Part shown: one piece after another, positions 1 through 5,243 of the stretch
How positions within the stretch are numbered: the stretch's first letter is position 1
How the letters are laid out: every line of letters begins with the position of its first letter
Assembly (NCBI GenBank): GCA_018224345.1
Contig: JAGTUW010000184.1
Span: 1-5,243, forward strand
DNA: 5,243 nucleotides
Direction of reading: 5' to 3'
DNA from: Bacteroidota bacterium
GTDB lineage: Bacteria > Bacteroidota > Ignavibacteria > SZUA-365
Made by a program: the position numbers and the translations under genes
Notes under the pieces: model-generated
Databases searched by the model: none
What the model was told of the DNA's origin: nothing
Seen by the model: only the letters and a program-made list of their open reading frames with translations

Positions 1-247
1 TCGGCATGTGCACACATTGCACAACGTCTTTCTGATGCCAGCTGTCCTTCCACTCCGCGCCACGTTCATTGAAGAAAAAACTTCCTTTCTTGCATTCCCC
101 TTCATACAGCCAGGAGTAATGTATTGCATCATTATCCACATGCAAGTCGCATTTATAGTGTTCCGTTTTGTTTCCTTCCGGATCAAGCCACAGTTCTCCA
201 CTGCCGGACCATTTCCTTCCTGCGTGTTCGGCAAGCCACTGTTTCAT
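1..247 (-). CDS. Partial DUF1579-like conserved hypothetical protein (N-terminal part)
   Basis: The first 82 codons of a minus-strand gene are present; the rest lies beyond the left edge. The protein begins MKQWLAEHAGRKWSGSGELW and continues with a DPEGN turn, a run of alternating polar and hydrophobic residues (HYKCDLHVDNDAIHYSWLYEG), then GSFFFNERGAEWKDSWHQ. The pattern W-G-x-G near the start, a tyrosine/tryptophan-rich middle strand and a late W-x-DSWH segment resembles small DUF1579-type beta-barrel proteins, whose function is unknown. That assignment is from memory of the family pattern. The ATG at 247 is preceded by AAAGGA about ten bases upstream, which supports this start. No signal peptide or membrane segment is visible. 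It follows the DUF1761 gene on the same strand after about 160 bases and could be read through from it. I see no convincing promoter of its own. Confidence 0.7.
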   Translation of the reverse strand, partial: MKQWLAEHAGRKWSGSGELWLDPEGNKTEHYKCDLHVDNDAIHYSWLYEGECKKGSFFFNERGAEWKDSWHQKDVVQCVHMP

Positions 248-293
248 GGTGCATTTATCCTTTCTGTATTATCAGTGTTTATTGCGACCAATA

Positions 294-318
294 CCCGGGT
301 TCCGCAGCGGAAACCGGG
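294..318. repeat. GC-rich inverted repeat, 12-bp arms with one mismatch
   Basis: Arms 294-305 and 307-318 pair around a single central base (306), with one mismatch (299 against 313). As RNA the innermost pairs would open to give a loop of about five bases. It lies between the DUF1761 stop and the start of the DUF1579-like gene. No T-run follows on either strand, so it is not a canonical intrinsic terminator. It could be an attenuating or mRNA-protecting hairpin, or a protein-binding palindrome. Confidence 0.45.
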
Positions 319-361
319 GAAGCCCATTTCGGTGCACTGCGTCGGCACGACACAGGCAGCA

Positions 362-387
362 GCGGAACGGCCGATGCCCGCTTCCGC
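362..387 (-). terminator. Possible hairpin downstream of the DUF1761 gene
   Basis: GCGGAA (362-367) pairs with TTCCGC (382-387). Inside it CGG (368-370) can pair with CCG (378-380), with one bulged base. It begins about 20 bases after the DUF1761 stop codon on the minus strand, where a terminator would be expected. No U-tract follows, so it may be only a weak or Rho-assisted terminator, or an RNA-stabilising stem. AGCGGAA recurs in the neighbouring inverted repeat at 306-312. Confidence 0.3.
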
Positions 388-405
388 ATGATGGATTATT
401 CCCTT

Positions 406-840
406 TCATACAACGAGAGCGTACACGGCACCGGCGAGCGTGATGCCGCACACCGTGTAGGAGGCATTGACCGCATACAGCGCCCACGGCCTGGCCCGCT
501 CATCGAAATTGTACACCGCTGCTTTCATCCCTTCCATGGCCGCAACCCCCGCGCCGAGAATGGCCCCTATGGCGAGTCCATCCAATACCGTATTGCCACC
601 GGCCCACCCGTATACCAGTGCAAGTACCGCAGTCGTGACAAAACTGCCACCAAATGTCAGGAGCATCCCGAGTCCGGGGGATTCGTCCTTGAATTCATCT
701 GTCGTCCGTCCGGTGGCCGCAACCCAGCGTTTGCCGAAAAGCTTCGTGTACCAGGCTGCTCCCAGAAAAAAGTAGGCAAGCCCGCCGAGCAGGATGCCGA
801 GCAGGTTCCACCATCCGAATGCTATCGTTTCGAGTGTCAT
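406..840 (-). CDS. DUF1761 family small membrane protein
   Basis: This is a complete 144-residue integral membrane protein of unknown function. The hydrophobicity pattern gives four likely transmembrane helices at about residues 12-33, 57-80, 84-106 and 118-143. The family signature is in the first helix and the loop after it: a glycine-rich stretch leading into AYFFLGAAWYTKLFGKRWVAATG, which matches the DUF1761 pattern of an aromatic-rich helix followed by W-Y-x-x-x-F-G-K-x-W. A short acidic loop (TDEFKDESPG) separates helices one and two. The ATG at 840 is well supported by AGGAG at 850-854, nine bases upstream. It is divergent from the NHEJ operon, with a 373-base gap between the two starts. 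A candidate promoter at 968-997 would give it a leader of about 120 bases. The family call is confident; I infer no molecular function. Confidence 0.9.
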   Translation of the reverse strand: MTLETIAFGWWNLLGILLGGLAYFFLGAAWYTKLFGKRWVAATGRTTDEFKDESPGLGMLLTFGGSFVTTAVLALVYGWAGGNTVLDGLAIGAILGAGVAAMEGMKAAVYNFDERARPWALYAVNASYTVCGITLAGAVYALVV

Positions 841-967
841 ATCTATATTCTCCTATGCTGTTTTCTGATTGTGACGGAAATGAGAAACAGCAGCCGCTGC
901 TCCGAAATCCGGCATCTCGTCACAGTTTCTCCTTCGATGAAGTACTTGCGGAAATGAATCTCAGGAC

Positions 968-997
968 ATAATAACAGAATAACATCGCATAATACAA
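968..997 (-). promoter_or_regulatory. Candidate sigma-70-type promoter for the DUF1761 gene
   Basis: On the minus strand TTGTAT (992-997) and TATTAT (968-973) are separated by 18 bases. The -10 matches consensus at five of six positions but the -35 at only three. It lies in the AT-rich part of the divergent region. Transcription would start near 960 and leave a leader of about 120 bases before the DUF1761 ATG. This is inference from sequence pattern only. Confidence 0.35.
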
Positions 998-1021
998 GTA
1001 GTTTCTGCGTATTCACGATGA

Positions 1022-1035
1022 TTATTTCGAAATAA
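1022..1035. promoter_or_regulatory. Perfect 14-bp palindrome, possible operator
   Basis: TTATTTCGAAATAA is fully self-complementary. It lies about 25 bases upstream of the candidate DUF1761 -35 element and about 120 bases upstream of the ligase promoter. The position fits a dimeric regulator acting on the divergent region. AT-rich palindromes of this size can also occur by chance, and I do not recognise it as the site of a known regulator. Confidence 0.35.
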
Positions 1036-1154
1036 ATGGGTTTTTCCGGCTATTACGGCATCTGCCGTCCCGCTATTACTGAATAAGCGGTTCGGCCATG
1101 CCAACGTTGCCTGTACACAGGCGCCAAAGATGTCGGACCATTTCCGGTATACAG

Positions 1155-1183
1155 TTGACATCTATCCGTATATTCACTATAAA
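1155..1183 (+). promoter_or_regulatory. Near-consensus sigma-70 promoter of the ligase-polymerase operon
   Basis: A perfect TTGACA (1155-1160) is followed after exactly 17 bases by TATAAA (1178-1183), one base off the TATAAT consensus. Transcription should start around 1190, about 24 bases before the ligase ATG at 1214. That fits a GAGG ribosome binding site at 1201-1204. Because the promoter lies inside the longest open frame (from 1130), the upstream ATG at 1130 is unlikely to be the real start. The quality suggests vegetative sigma-factor expression. Confidence 0.75.
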
Positions 1184-1213
1184 GAGACAAAAGCAAACAC
1201 GAGGCATTGTAAC

Positions 1214-2215
1214 ATGCACAAGGCCCTGAAGAAATTGAACATGCCGGAGGAGGAGTTGAATCGTGGCAATGCTCCGCCGGACGACCCATCCCCCATGCTG
1301 GCGACACTGTGCAACAACCCCTTTTTCGAGGAAGGGTGGATTTACGAGCGAAAGTTCGATGGCGAACGTTGCCTGGCTGTCGTCAGGGACGGAAGCGTTC
1401 GGCTGCTCTCCCGGAACAGTGTATCCCTCGACGCCTCCTATCCCGAAATCGTGGCGGCATTGGAGAAACAGAAATTGCCCGACAGCGTGCTGGACGGTGA
1501 GGTGGTGGCATTCAGCGGGAATGTTACGAGTTTTTCCCGCTTGCAGGGACGGATGCATATTTCGGATCCCGGGGAGGCGAAAGCATCGAACATCGCCGTC
1601 CATTATTACCTCTTCGATCTGCCGTTTTTCGACGGCGTGGATCTGTCCGGCTACCCGTTGAAGAGACGCAAGGCAGTATTGAAAGCTGCCTGCGATTACC
1701 GGCACCATATCCGTTTTTCCGCGCATCGGGTCAGGGATGGCGAGAATTACTACCGGGAGGCGGCGCAAAAAGGCTGGGAAGGTATCATGGCAAAGAAAGC
1801 CGACAGCACCTATGCCCACAGCCGTTCCCCCAACTGGCTGAAGTTCAAATGCGCAAGGGGACAGGAGTTCGTCATCGGTGGATTCACCGAACCCGAAGGC
1901 GAGCGGCCGGGCTTCGGCGCCCTGCTGATCGGATATCACGAGGGGGGGGAGCTGATGTACGCCGGGAAAGTCGGCACCGGATATGACGATGATTTTCTGA
2001 GAACATTCCGCAAAAAGATGGATGCCCTCGAACGCAAGACCTCTCCCTTCGCCCACGACGAGGTACCCGAAGAGGGGGTGCATTTCATTCGACCCGAACT
2101 CGTTGCGGAAGTGGCGTTCACGGAATGGACGGAGAATAACCGCTTGCGGCATCCGCGTTTCAAGGGACTCCGCCGCGACAAGAATCCCACCGATGTAGTG
2201 CGAGAGGACGTATGA
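1214..2215 (+). CDS. ATP-dependent DNA ligase, LigD ligase-domain type (NHEJ)
   Basis: This 333-residue protein would seal DNA nicks and broken ends using ATP, the ligase activity of bacterial non-homologous end joining. The nucleotidyltransferase motifs appear in order: motif I ERKFDGER with catalytic Lys47 (the AMP acceptor), RLLSRNS (63-69), LDGEVV (93-98), YYLFDLPFFDG (131-141), EGIMAK (189-194) and WLKFK (208-212). The OB-fold domain follows from about 214, ending in motif VI, RHPRFKGLRRDK (312-323). All catalytic motifs look intact and the length suits a stand-alone LigD ligase domain. There is no phosphoesterase domain at the N-terminus and no polymerase domain at the C-terminus. The ATG at 1214 is chosen because GAGG lies nine bases upstream and a strong promoter lies just ahead of it; the ATG at 1241 is a less likely alternative. 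It overlaps the polymerase gene by four bases. The standard symbol ligD denotes the fused protein, so none is given. Confidence 0.93.
   Translation: MHKALKKLNMPEEELNRGNAPPDDPSPMLATLCNNPFFEEGWIYERKFDGERCLAVVRDGSVRLLSRNSVSLDASYPEIVAALEKQKLPDSVLDGEVVAFSGNVTSFSRLQGRMHISDPGEAKASNIAVHYYLFDLPFFDGVDLSGYPLKRRKAVLKAACDYRHHIRFSAHRVRDGENYYREAAQKGWEGIMAKKADSTYAHSRSPNWLKFKCARGQEFVIGGFTEPEGERPGFGALLIGYHEGGELMYAGKVGTGYDDDFLRTFRKKMDALERKTSPFAHDEVPEEGVHFIRPELVAEVAFTEWTENNRLRHPRFKGLRRDKNPTDVVREDV
2212..2215 (+). other. ATGA start-stop overlap coupling ligase and polymerase
   Basis: The ligase TGA (2213-2215) shares bases with the polymerase ATG (2212-2214). Such overlaps typically allow the terminating ribosome to reinitiate. 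The two frames differ, so the proteins are made separately unless a frameshift occurs. No slippery heptamer is apparent at the junction. Confidence 0.85.
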
Positions 2216-3126
2216 GCAAAGATGAAAAGACACTGTCCTATGGCCGGCACAGCGTGAAGGCCTCCTCATGGAACAAGCTGCTGTTTCCGGACGCCGGTAT
2301 CAGCAAAGGCGATCTGCTACGATATGCGGAAGAAATTGCGGAATTCCTCCTGCCGCACATCCGTGATCGCCCCCTCTCCTTCGAGCGCTATCCGGATGGA
2401 GTGCAGGCACAGGGGTTCTTTCAGAAGAACACCCCGGATTATTTTCCGGATTGGATTCGCACCGAGAATCTGGAAAAGGAAGGCGGTAGCATTGTGCACA
2501 CTCTGGCCGACAATACCGCGACACTCGTCTACCTGGCAAACCAGGCCTGCATCACCATTCACGCCGGCCTCAGCCGGGTGCAGTCCGTGCACTGCCCCTG
2601 CGAACTGATGATCGATCTGGATCCGTCCGGAAAGGACTTCAAGCCGGTACAAACCGCCGCCAGAAGATTGAAGGAGTTTCTTGAGAAGAAACTCGACCTC
2701 AGCTCCTTCGTCAAATTCACGGGCTCCCGCGGCCTGCATGTCGTCGTACCACTGCGGGAAGATGAGCGTTTCGAGCAGGTGAGGGATTTTGCCAAAGACC
2801 TGGTACAGGCCATGGCCGATGCCTATCCGGATGACGTCACCACCGAACAGCGAAAAAACAAACGCGGCAACAGAATTTTTCTCGACATCAACCGCAATGC
2901 CTACGGACAGACTGCCGTAGCACCATATTCCGTGCGGGTGAAATCCAACGCCCCTGTCGCCTGTCCGGTCGACTGGAGCGAGGCCTTGGATGCACGAGCC
3001 GACGCGCAACGCTACACCGTGAAAAACATACTCCGCCGCCTCGGTCAGAAGGGAGATCCCTGGTCCGGCATCCGCAGACACGCCGTTTCCATCGGCAAAC
3101 GACACGAGCGTCTCCGTCGAAGCTGA
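2212..3126 (+). CDS. LigD-type primase/polymerase (archaeo-eukaryotic primase fold)
   Basis: This 304-residue protein matches the polymerase domain of LigD, which adds ribo- or deoxynucleotides to fill gaps during end joining. The N-terminus carries the typical opening (SWNKLLFPDAGISKGDLLRYAEEIAEFLLPHI) and RPLSFERYPDGVQAQGFFQKN. Metal-binding motif I is DLD (Asp135, Asp137), motif II is GSRGLHVVVPL (171-181, with Ser172 and His176), and the third acidic residue is Asp225 in FLDINRN. The 90-residue spacing from Asp135 to Asp225 equals, from memory, that of the catalytic aspartates of Pseudomonas LigD. The conserved G-Q-T-x-x-APYSVR stretch follows. The length is that of a full polymerase domain, so the protein looks intact. 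Its ATG overlaps the ligase stop as ATGA, with a purine-rich GAGAGGA just upstream, implying translational coupling and equal expression. No intrinsic terminator is visible after the stop. Confidence 0.93.
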   Translation: MSKDEKTLSYGRHSVKASSWNKLLFPDAGISKGDLLRYAEEIAEFLLPHIRDRPLSFERYPDGVQAQGFFQKNTPDYFPDWIRTENLEKEGGSIVHTLADNTATLVYLANQACITIHAGLSRVQSVHCPCELMIDLDPSGKDFKPVQTAARRLKEFLEKKLDLSSFVKFTGSRGLHVVVPLREDERFEQVRDFAKDLVQAMADAYPDDVTTEQRKNKRGNRIFLDINRNAYGQTAVAPYSVRVKSNAPVACPVDWSEALDARADAQRYTVKNILRRLGQKGDPWSGIRRHAVSIGKRHERLRRS

Positions 3127-3208
3127 TACGCCCCGGGTACCCACCGGCCACCTCGATTCTGCCGGCCTCGTCCTGCATTGCGATTTCCTGCGCCGGCACC
3201 AACGGTTG

Positions 3209-3313
3209 GCACTCGGACCTGCGGGTGCACTCCCCCTGCGCTTGCACTCCCCCTGCGGTTGCACTCCCCCTGCGGTTGCACCCGCACCTGCGGATGCACT
3301 CGCACCTATTGCA
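3209..3313. repeat. Tandem array of 17/18-bp repeats, about six units
   Basis: Units start at 3209, 3227, 3244, 3261, 3278 and 3296, with lengths of 18, 17, 17, 17, 18 and about 18 bases. The consensus is GCACTCCCCCTGCGGTT. The units at 3244 and 3261 are identical and the one at 3227 differs by a single base; the outer units diverge (for example CGGACC or CGCACC in place of the C-run), and the last is degenerate. The array fills the gap between the convergent polymerase and DUF1801-like genes. A 17-base period shifts reading frame at each unit, arguing against a protein repeat. On the minus strand the three central units give three GGGGG runs separated by 12 bases. Confidence 0.85.
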
Positions 3314-3343
3314 GGCGTCAGCTCCTGCAGCGTGCGATGGGTA

Positions 3344-3715
3344 TCAAGGCGCCGTTTCGACGTAGCCCAACCGCTTGTAATCGTTGTAACCTGTCTCTGT
3401 AAGTTCCGCCAGTTCCCTGAAAAGGGATGCATCGGAAGAAGCAAAGTTGAAGCATGATTTCCCCTGCATGCGTTTCCTCAACGCAGGAGAAACATCTTGC
3501 AGAAGCCCGGGATTCACATAGACCGGCATCAGATGGTAACTGACGTAGTTTTTTTTGAGCTGCACCGCTCCAAACCAGAGGGGCTTCCGGTTCTTCAGCA
3601 TGTGCTCCGTATCTATATACAATTCACTCTCTGTATCGGATGTGCAATTCAGTTTCCGCGCATAGGGAAGCATGATGCTTCTCAACGCAGAAAACACCTC
3701 GGTCAACTGTTCCAT
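3344..3715 (-). CDS. Conserved hypothetical protein, DUF1801-like (YdhG-type)
   Basis: This 123-residue soluble protein has no signal peptide or membrane segment. Its most recognisable stretch is FGAVQLKKNYVSYHLMPVYV followed by a proline/leucine linker and LRKRMQGKSCFNF (about residues 78-90), then an acidic-aromatic helix (LFRELAELTETGYNDYKRLGYV). This pattern recalls small DUF1801/YdhG-like proteins, where the K-R-M-x-G-K-S-C-F-N-F segment is highly conserved. The molecular role of this subgroup is not known to me. I place the start at the ATG at 3715, with GGAGGA at 3720-3725 and a spacing of about four bases. A TTG at 3727 would add four residues but would swallow the ribosome binding site. 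The gene converges on the polymerase gene across the repeat array and lies about 415 bases downstream of the Acg-family gene on the same strand. I see no clear promoter. Confidence 0.8.
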   Translation of the reverse strand: MEQLTEVFSALRSIMLPYARKLNCTSDTESELYIDTEHMLKNRKPLWFGAVQLKKNYVSYHLMPVYVNPGLLQDVSPALRKRMQGKSCFNFASSDASLFRELAELTETGYNDYKRLGYVETAP

Positions 3716-4130
3716 GTATTCCTCCAATTCTATCTGAAAATCAATGTGGTATCTGCCTGTCTACTGTCATGTTCGACCTCCGGGAGCAGTTTCCGGGTAG
3801 CGTTGTCGCTGGGTTTGGGCCATGCGTTCGTTGGGCAGTTGCGCATTCATATCCATGCCTTCAGGCAATTGACATGATCTGGTAAGCTTCCCAGGAGAAC
3901 ACCTTCGGGCCGCAAGTAGAAGTAGAAACTGACTATCCAGAACGCCAGAAATATTTTTTCGTCATTCCGGGCAGAGCAATAAAACGAACGAAAAGGGACT
4001 CATGTTGCATTATTCTTCTCATATTCGCTCCAATACTGAGTACGCCGGTTTCCAGTCTGACCGGCACCCTTTCCCGGAGTGCAGCGGTGGACATGGCCGT
4101 CCGCGTAGAGACTGGTATTGGGGTTCATGT
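3716..4130. other. Intergenic stretch without a supported gene
   Basis: About 415 bases lie between the Acg-family stop and the DUF1801-like start, both on the minus strand. They hold two weak small ORFs (4000-4128 and 3767-3856), a short inverted repeat GCCGGT/ACCGGC (4044-4049 with 4060-4065) without a T-tract, and an AT-rich patch around 3950-4020. Translations in several frames gave no recognisable domain. I cannot tell whether this is decayed coding sequence or a long leader of the DUF1801-like gene. Confidence 0.6.
4000..4128 (-). CDS. Possible 42-residue small ORF following the Acg-family gene
   Basis: An ATG (4128) starts two bases after the Acg-family TGA, and the frame stays open for 42 codons to a TGA at 4000-4002. 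The peptide starts MNPNTSLYADGHVHRCTPGK and ends in YWSEYEKNNAT. It is polar, with no membrane segment and only one cysteine. No clear Shine-Dalgarno sequence precedes it, so translation would depend on coupling to the upstream gene. I recognise no family, and third-position base use is mixed. It could easily be a chance open frame. Confidence 0.2.
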   Translation of the reverse strand: MNPNTSLYADGHVHRCTPGKGAGQTGNRRTQYWSEYEKNNAT

Positions 4131-5144
4131 TCAAATCAACACCGCCTCCACGGGGCGTCGCAATGACTTTGCCATCTCCTTCCCCCGGCCGAAACGCACG
4201 ACAAGGTCCGGTCTTCCTTCACCCAGTGCCATGGCATGAGCGAAATCAGGACGGAGGCCGGTTTCCTCGACGGGCTGATTCACAAAAGCGTTCCGGACTC
4301 CCAATACCGTTGCCTGTAAAGCGAACCGTTCATAGCAGCGGCCAGCCTCGGCCCAATGCGCTTTGTCATTGGCTGCGGACACGAATACGGCGATGCCAGC
4401 CGAACTGCGTATATGACGCGCGTACTTGTCATTCTCCGGTCCTGGCCGGAAAAACGCACGAAACAGAATTCTGCCCAGCCATCGCGGAGTCGGCGGACTT
4501 CCGGTCACCCTGGCAGCCAGGCCATCGCCTTTGTGTATCGCTTCTCGGTCACTGAAGCGAATCCAGCTCTCCAACTCCCGGACAAAGGCAGGATTGTTCA
4601 TCTGCATCGTGTTGCCCTCTACGACATACTCGAGCACCTTTTCCATGGCCTCGCGTCCGGTGAGCAACAGAATGCGTACACCGTTCCCTGTCCCGGCGAC
4701 CTCCAATAGCCGCAGTTCTTCATTGCTCAGCGGTTTGCCATCAAAATCAGAGCGGGTGCACTGCCGGGAAAGAATTGCCTTGAACAGGGGCGATTCCACT
4801 GCCGCCGACCGCTCCAGCGTGACTGTTATTGCGTCTGTTGCAGAGTCAAATTCTGAATGCGCCGAAAATCCGAACGATTTCGCCGCCTGAACAAGATTTT
4901 CAGTTGCGCACCCAAGCGATGCGTATAGATGGTGATCATCGGGATCTACCACCGGTGTGCGGCGAGACGGATCAGGAAGGATACGAATTGAACCATTCTC
5001 GATTCGAAACCGCCAGCATTGTGTGTTATGGCCGGAGGCCGCAAGTGTGGCGTAACGCACGATCTCCTTCAGTATCGCCGCCTCCTCGGACACTGCTCGT
5101 TCCGTGTGACACCAGATTCTCTTTGCTTCTTTTTGGTACTTCAT
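4131..5144 (-). CDS. Acg-family FMN-binding nitroreductase-like protein
   Basis: This 337-residue protein resembles the Acg family (Mycobacterium tuberculosis Rv2032 type), nitroreductase-fold FMN-binding proteins in which two related halves sit on one chain. Family segments in order are RYATLAASGHNTQCWRF (30-46), a predicted flavin-phosphate site; VDPDDHHLYASLGCATENL (66-84); RQCTRSDFDGKPL (127-139); and WAEAGRCYERFALQATVLGV (264-283), followed by NQPVE. The tail RRPVEAVLI also fits. The substrate and true activity are unknown; some Acg members bind FMN without proven reductase activity. No signal peptide is visible, so it should be cytosolic. The ATG at 5144 is chosen because AAAGGAGA lies at 5154-5161, at good spacing. 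An upstream in-frame ATG at 5207 would add 21 arginine-rich residues and overrun the ribosome binding site. Only 99 bases upstream are present, with no convincing promoter, and no clear terminator follows. Confidence 0.9.
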   Translation of the reverse strand: MKYQKEAKRIWCHTERAVSEEAAILKEIVRYATLAASGHNTQCWRFRIENGSIRILPDPSRRTPVVDPDDHHLYASLGCATENLVQAAKSFGFSAHSEFDSATDAITVTLERSAAVESPLFKAILSRQCTRSDFDGKPLSNEELRLLEVAGTGNGVRILLLTGREAMEKVLEYVVEGNTMQMNNPAFVRELESWIRFSDREAIHKGDGLAARVTGSPPTPRWLGRILFRAFFRPGPENDKYARHIRSSAGIAVFVSAANDKAHWAEAGRCYERFALQATVLGVRNAFVNQPVEETGLRPDFAHAMALGEGRPDLVVRFGRGKEMAKSLRRPVEAVLI

Positions 5145-5153
5145 GTGATGCAG

Positions 5154-5161
5154 TCTCCTTT
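5154..5161 (-). promoter_or_regulatory. Ribosome binding site deciding the Acg-family start
   Basis: AAAGGAGA on the minus strand lies nine bases before the ATG at 5144. It is the strongest Shine-Dalgarno match near this gene and argues for that start over the in-frame ATG at 5207, which has no comparable purine run. Confidence 0.7.
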
Positions 5162-5243
5162 CAACCCGACAAATTGCGTGGCCGCGCGGCGGAGCGAAGG
5201 GACGCACGGCTGCTGCCTGTTGCCGGGTAATCTCTCTTGTTCA

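Larger units (their letters stand above)
841..1213. other. Divergent intergenic region
   Basis: This gap separates the divergent DUF1761 and ligase starts. It contains a strong plus-strand promoter (1155-1183), a weaker candidate minus-strand promoter (968-997), a perfect 14-bp palindrome (1022-1035) and a small inverted repeat, ACGGCA/TGCCGT (1055-1060 with 1063-1068). The part from about 960 to 1040 is clearly more AT-rich than its surroundings, as expected of promoter DNA. Open frames crossing it, such as a 66-codon one ending at 961 on the minus strand, lack family resemblance. I do not call them as genes. Confidence 0.7.

Noticed and set aside
124..957. 277-codon plus-strand frame
   Set aside because: It lies opposite the DUF1579-like and DUF1761 genes, both of which have good ribosome binding sites and recognisable family patterns.
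1130..1213. 28-codon N-terminal extension of the ligase from an upstream ATG
   Set aside because: It spans the TTGACA/TATAAA promoter and lacks a ribosome binding site, and the extra residues match no ligase domain.
1263..1661. Open frame inside the ligase with a strong GGAGGAGGAG (1246-1255) just upstream
   Set aside because: The purine run encodes consecutive glutamates of the ligase. The frame's protein is rich in Cys, Trp, Arg and Ser and resembles no family, as expected of a shadow frame.
1076..2269. 397-codon minus-strand frame opposite the ligase
   Set aside because: It is antisense to a gene with all ligase motifs intact and shows no family resemblance of its own.
3209..3313. CRISPR array
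   Set aside because: Units are directly contiguous with no unique spacers, and no cas genes are present.
2317..3444. 375-codon minus-strand frame opposite the polymerase and through the repeat array
   Set aside because: It is antisense to the polymerase, and the 17-base repeats change frame each unit. Its low-complexity Gly/Ala/Arg segment is an artefact of the repeats.
4044..4065. Intrinsic terminator of the Acg-family gene
   Set aside because: The stem is only six base pairs with a ten-base loop, has no following T-run and lies about 65 bases past the stop.
5181..5190. GCCGCGCGGC palindrome upstream of the Acg-family gene as an operator
   Set aside because: Short GC-only palindromes are common by chance in DNA of this composition, and no promoter elements flank it.

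Overview
The window carries seven protein-coding features (one cut by the left edge) with moderate GC (roughly mid-50s percent by eye) and Shine-Dalgarno-led bacterial genes. It looks like a bacterial chromosome, but no gene here fixes the lineage, so I leave taxonomy open. I see no rRNA, tRNA, CRISPR array, integrase or recognisable transposase.

Left part (1-840, minus strand): the start of a small DUF1579-like protein, preceded on the same strand by a four-helix DUF1761 membrane protein. Two GC-rich hairpins lie between them. Centre (841-3126): a 373-base divergent intergenic region separates the DUF1761 gene from a two-gene plus-strand operon. That operon has a near-consensus sigma-70 promoter (TTGACA, 17 bases, TATAAA). 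It encodes an ATP-dependent DNA ligase of the LigD type and, overlapping it by ATGA, a LigD-type primase/polymerase. These are the ligase and polymerase activities of bacterial Ku-dependent non-homologous end joining, here on two polypeptides instead of one LigD chain. Neither Ku nor the LigD phosphoesterase domain is in the window.

Right part (3127-5243): the operon converges on a minus-strand DUF1801-like gene, and a degenerate array of 17/18-base tandem repeats fills most of the gap. Further right, also on the minus strand, is an Acg-family FMN-binding nitroreductase-like gene, followed by about 415 bases that hold no gene I can support beyond weak small ORFs.

The main biological content is the split NHEJ repair operon. 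The surrounding single genes have no clear functional link to it. The least explained items are the tandem repeat array, the small ORF starting two bases after the Acg stop codon, and the long leader of the DUF1761 gene. I found no convincing new multi-gene system.
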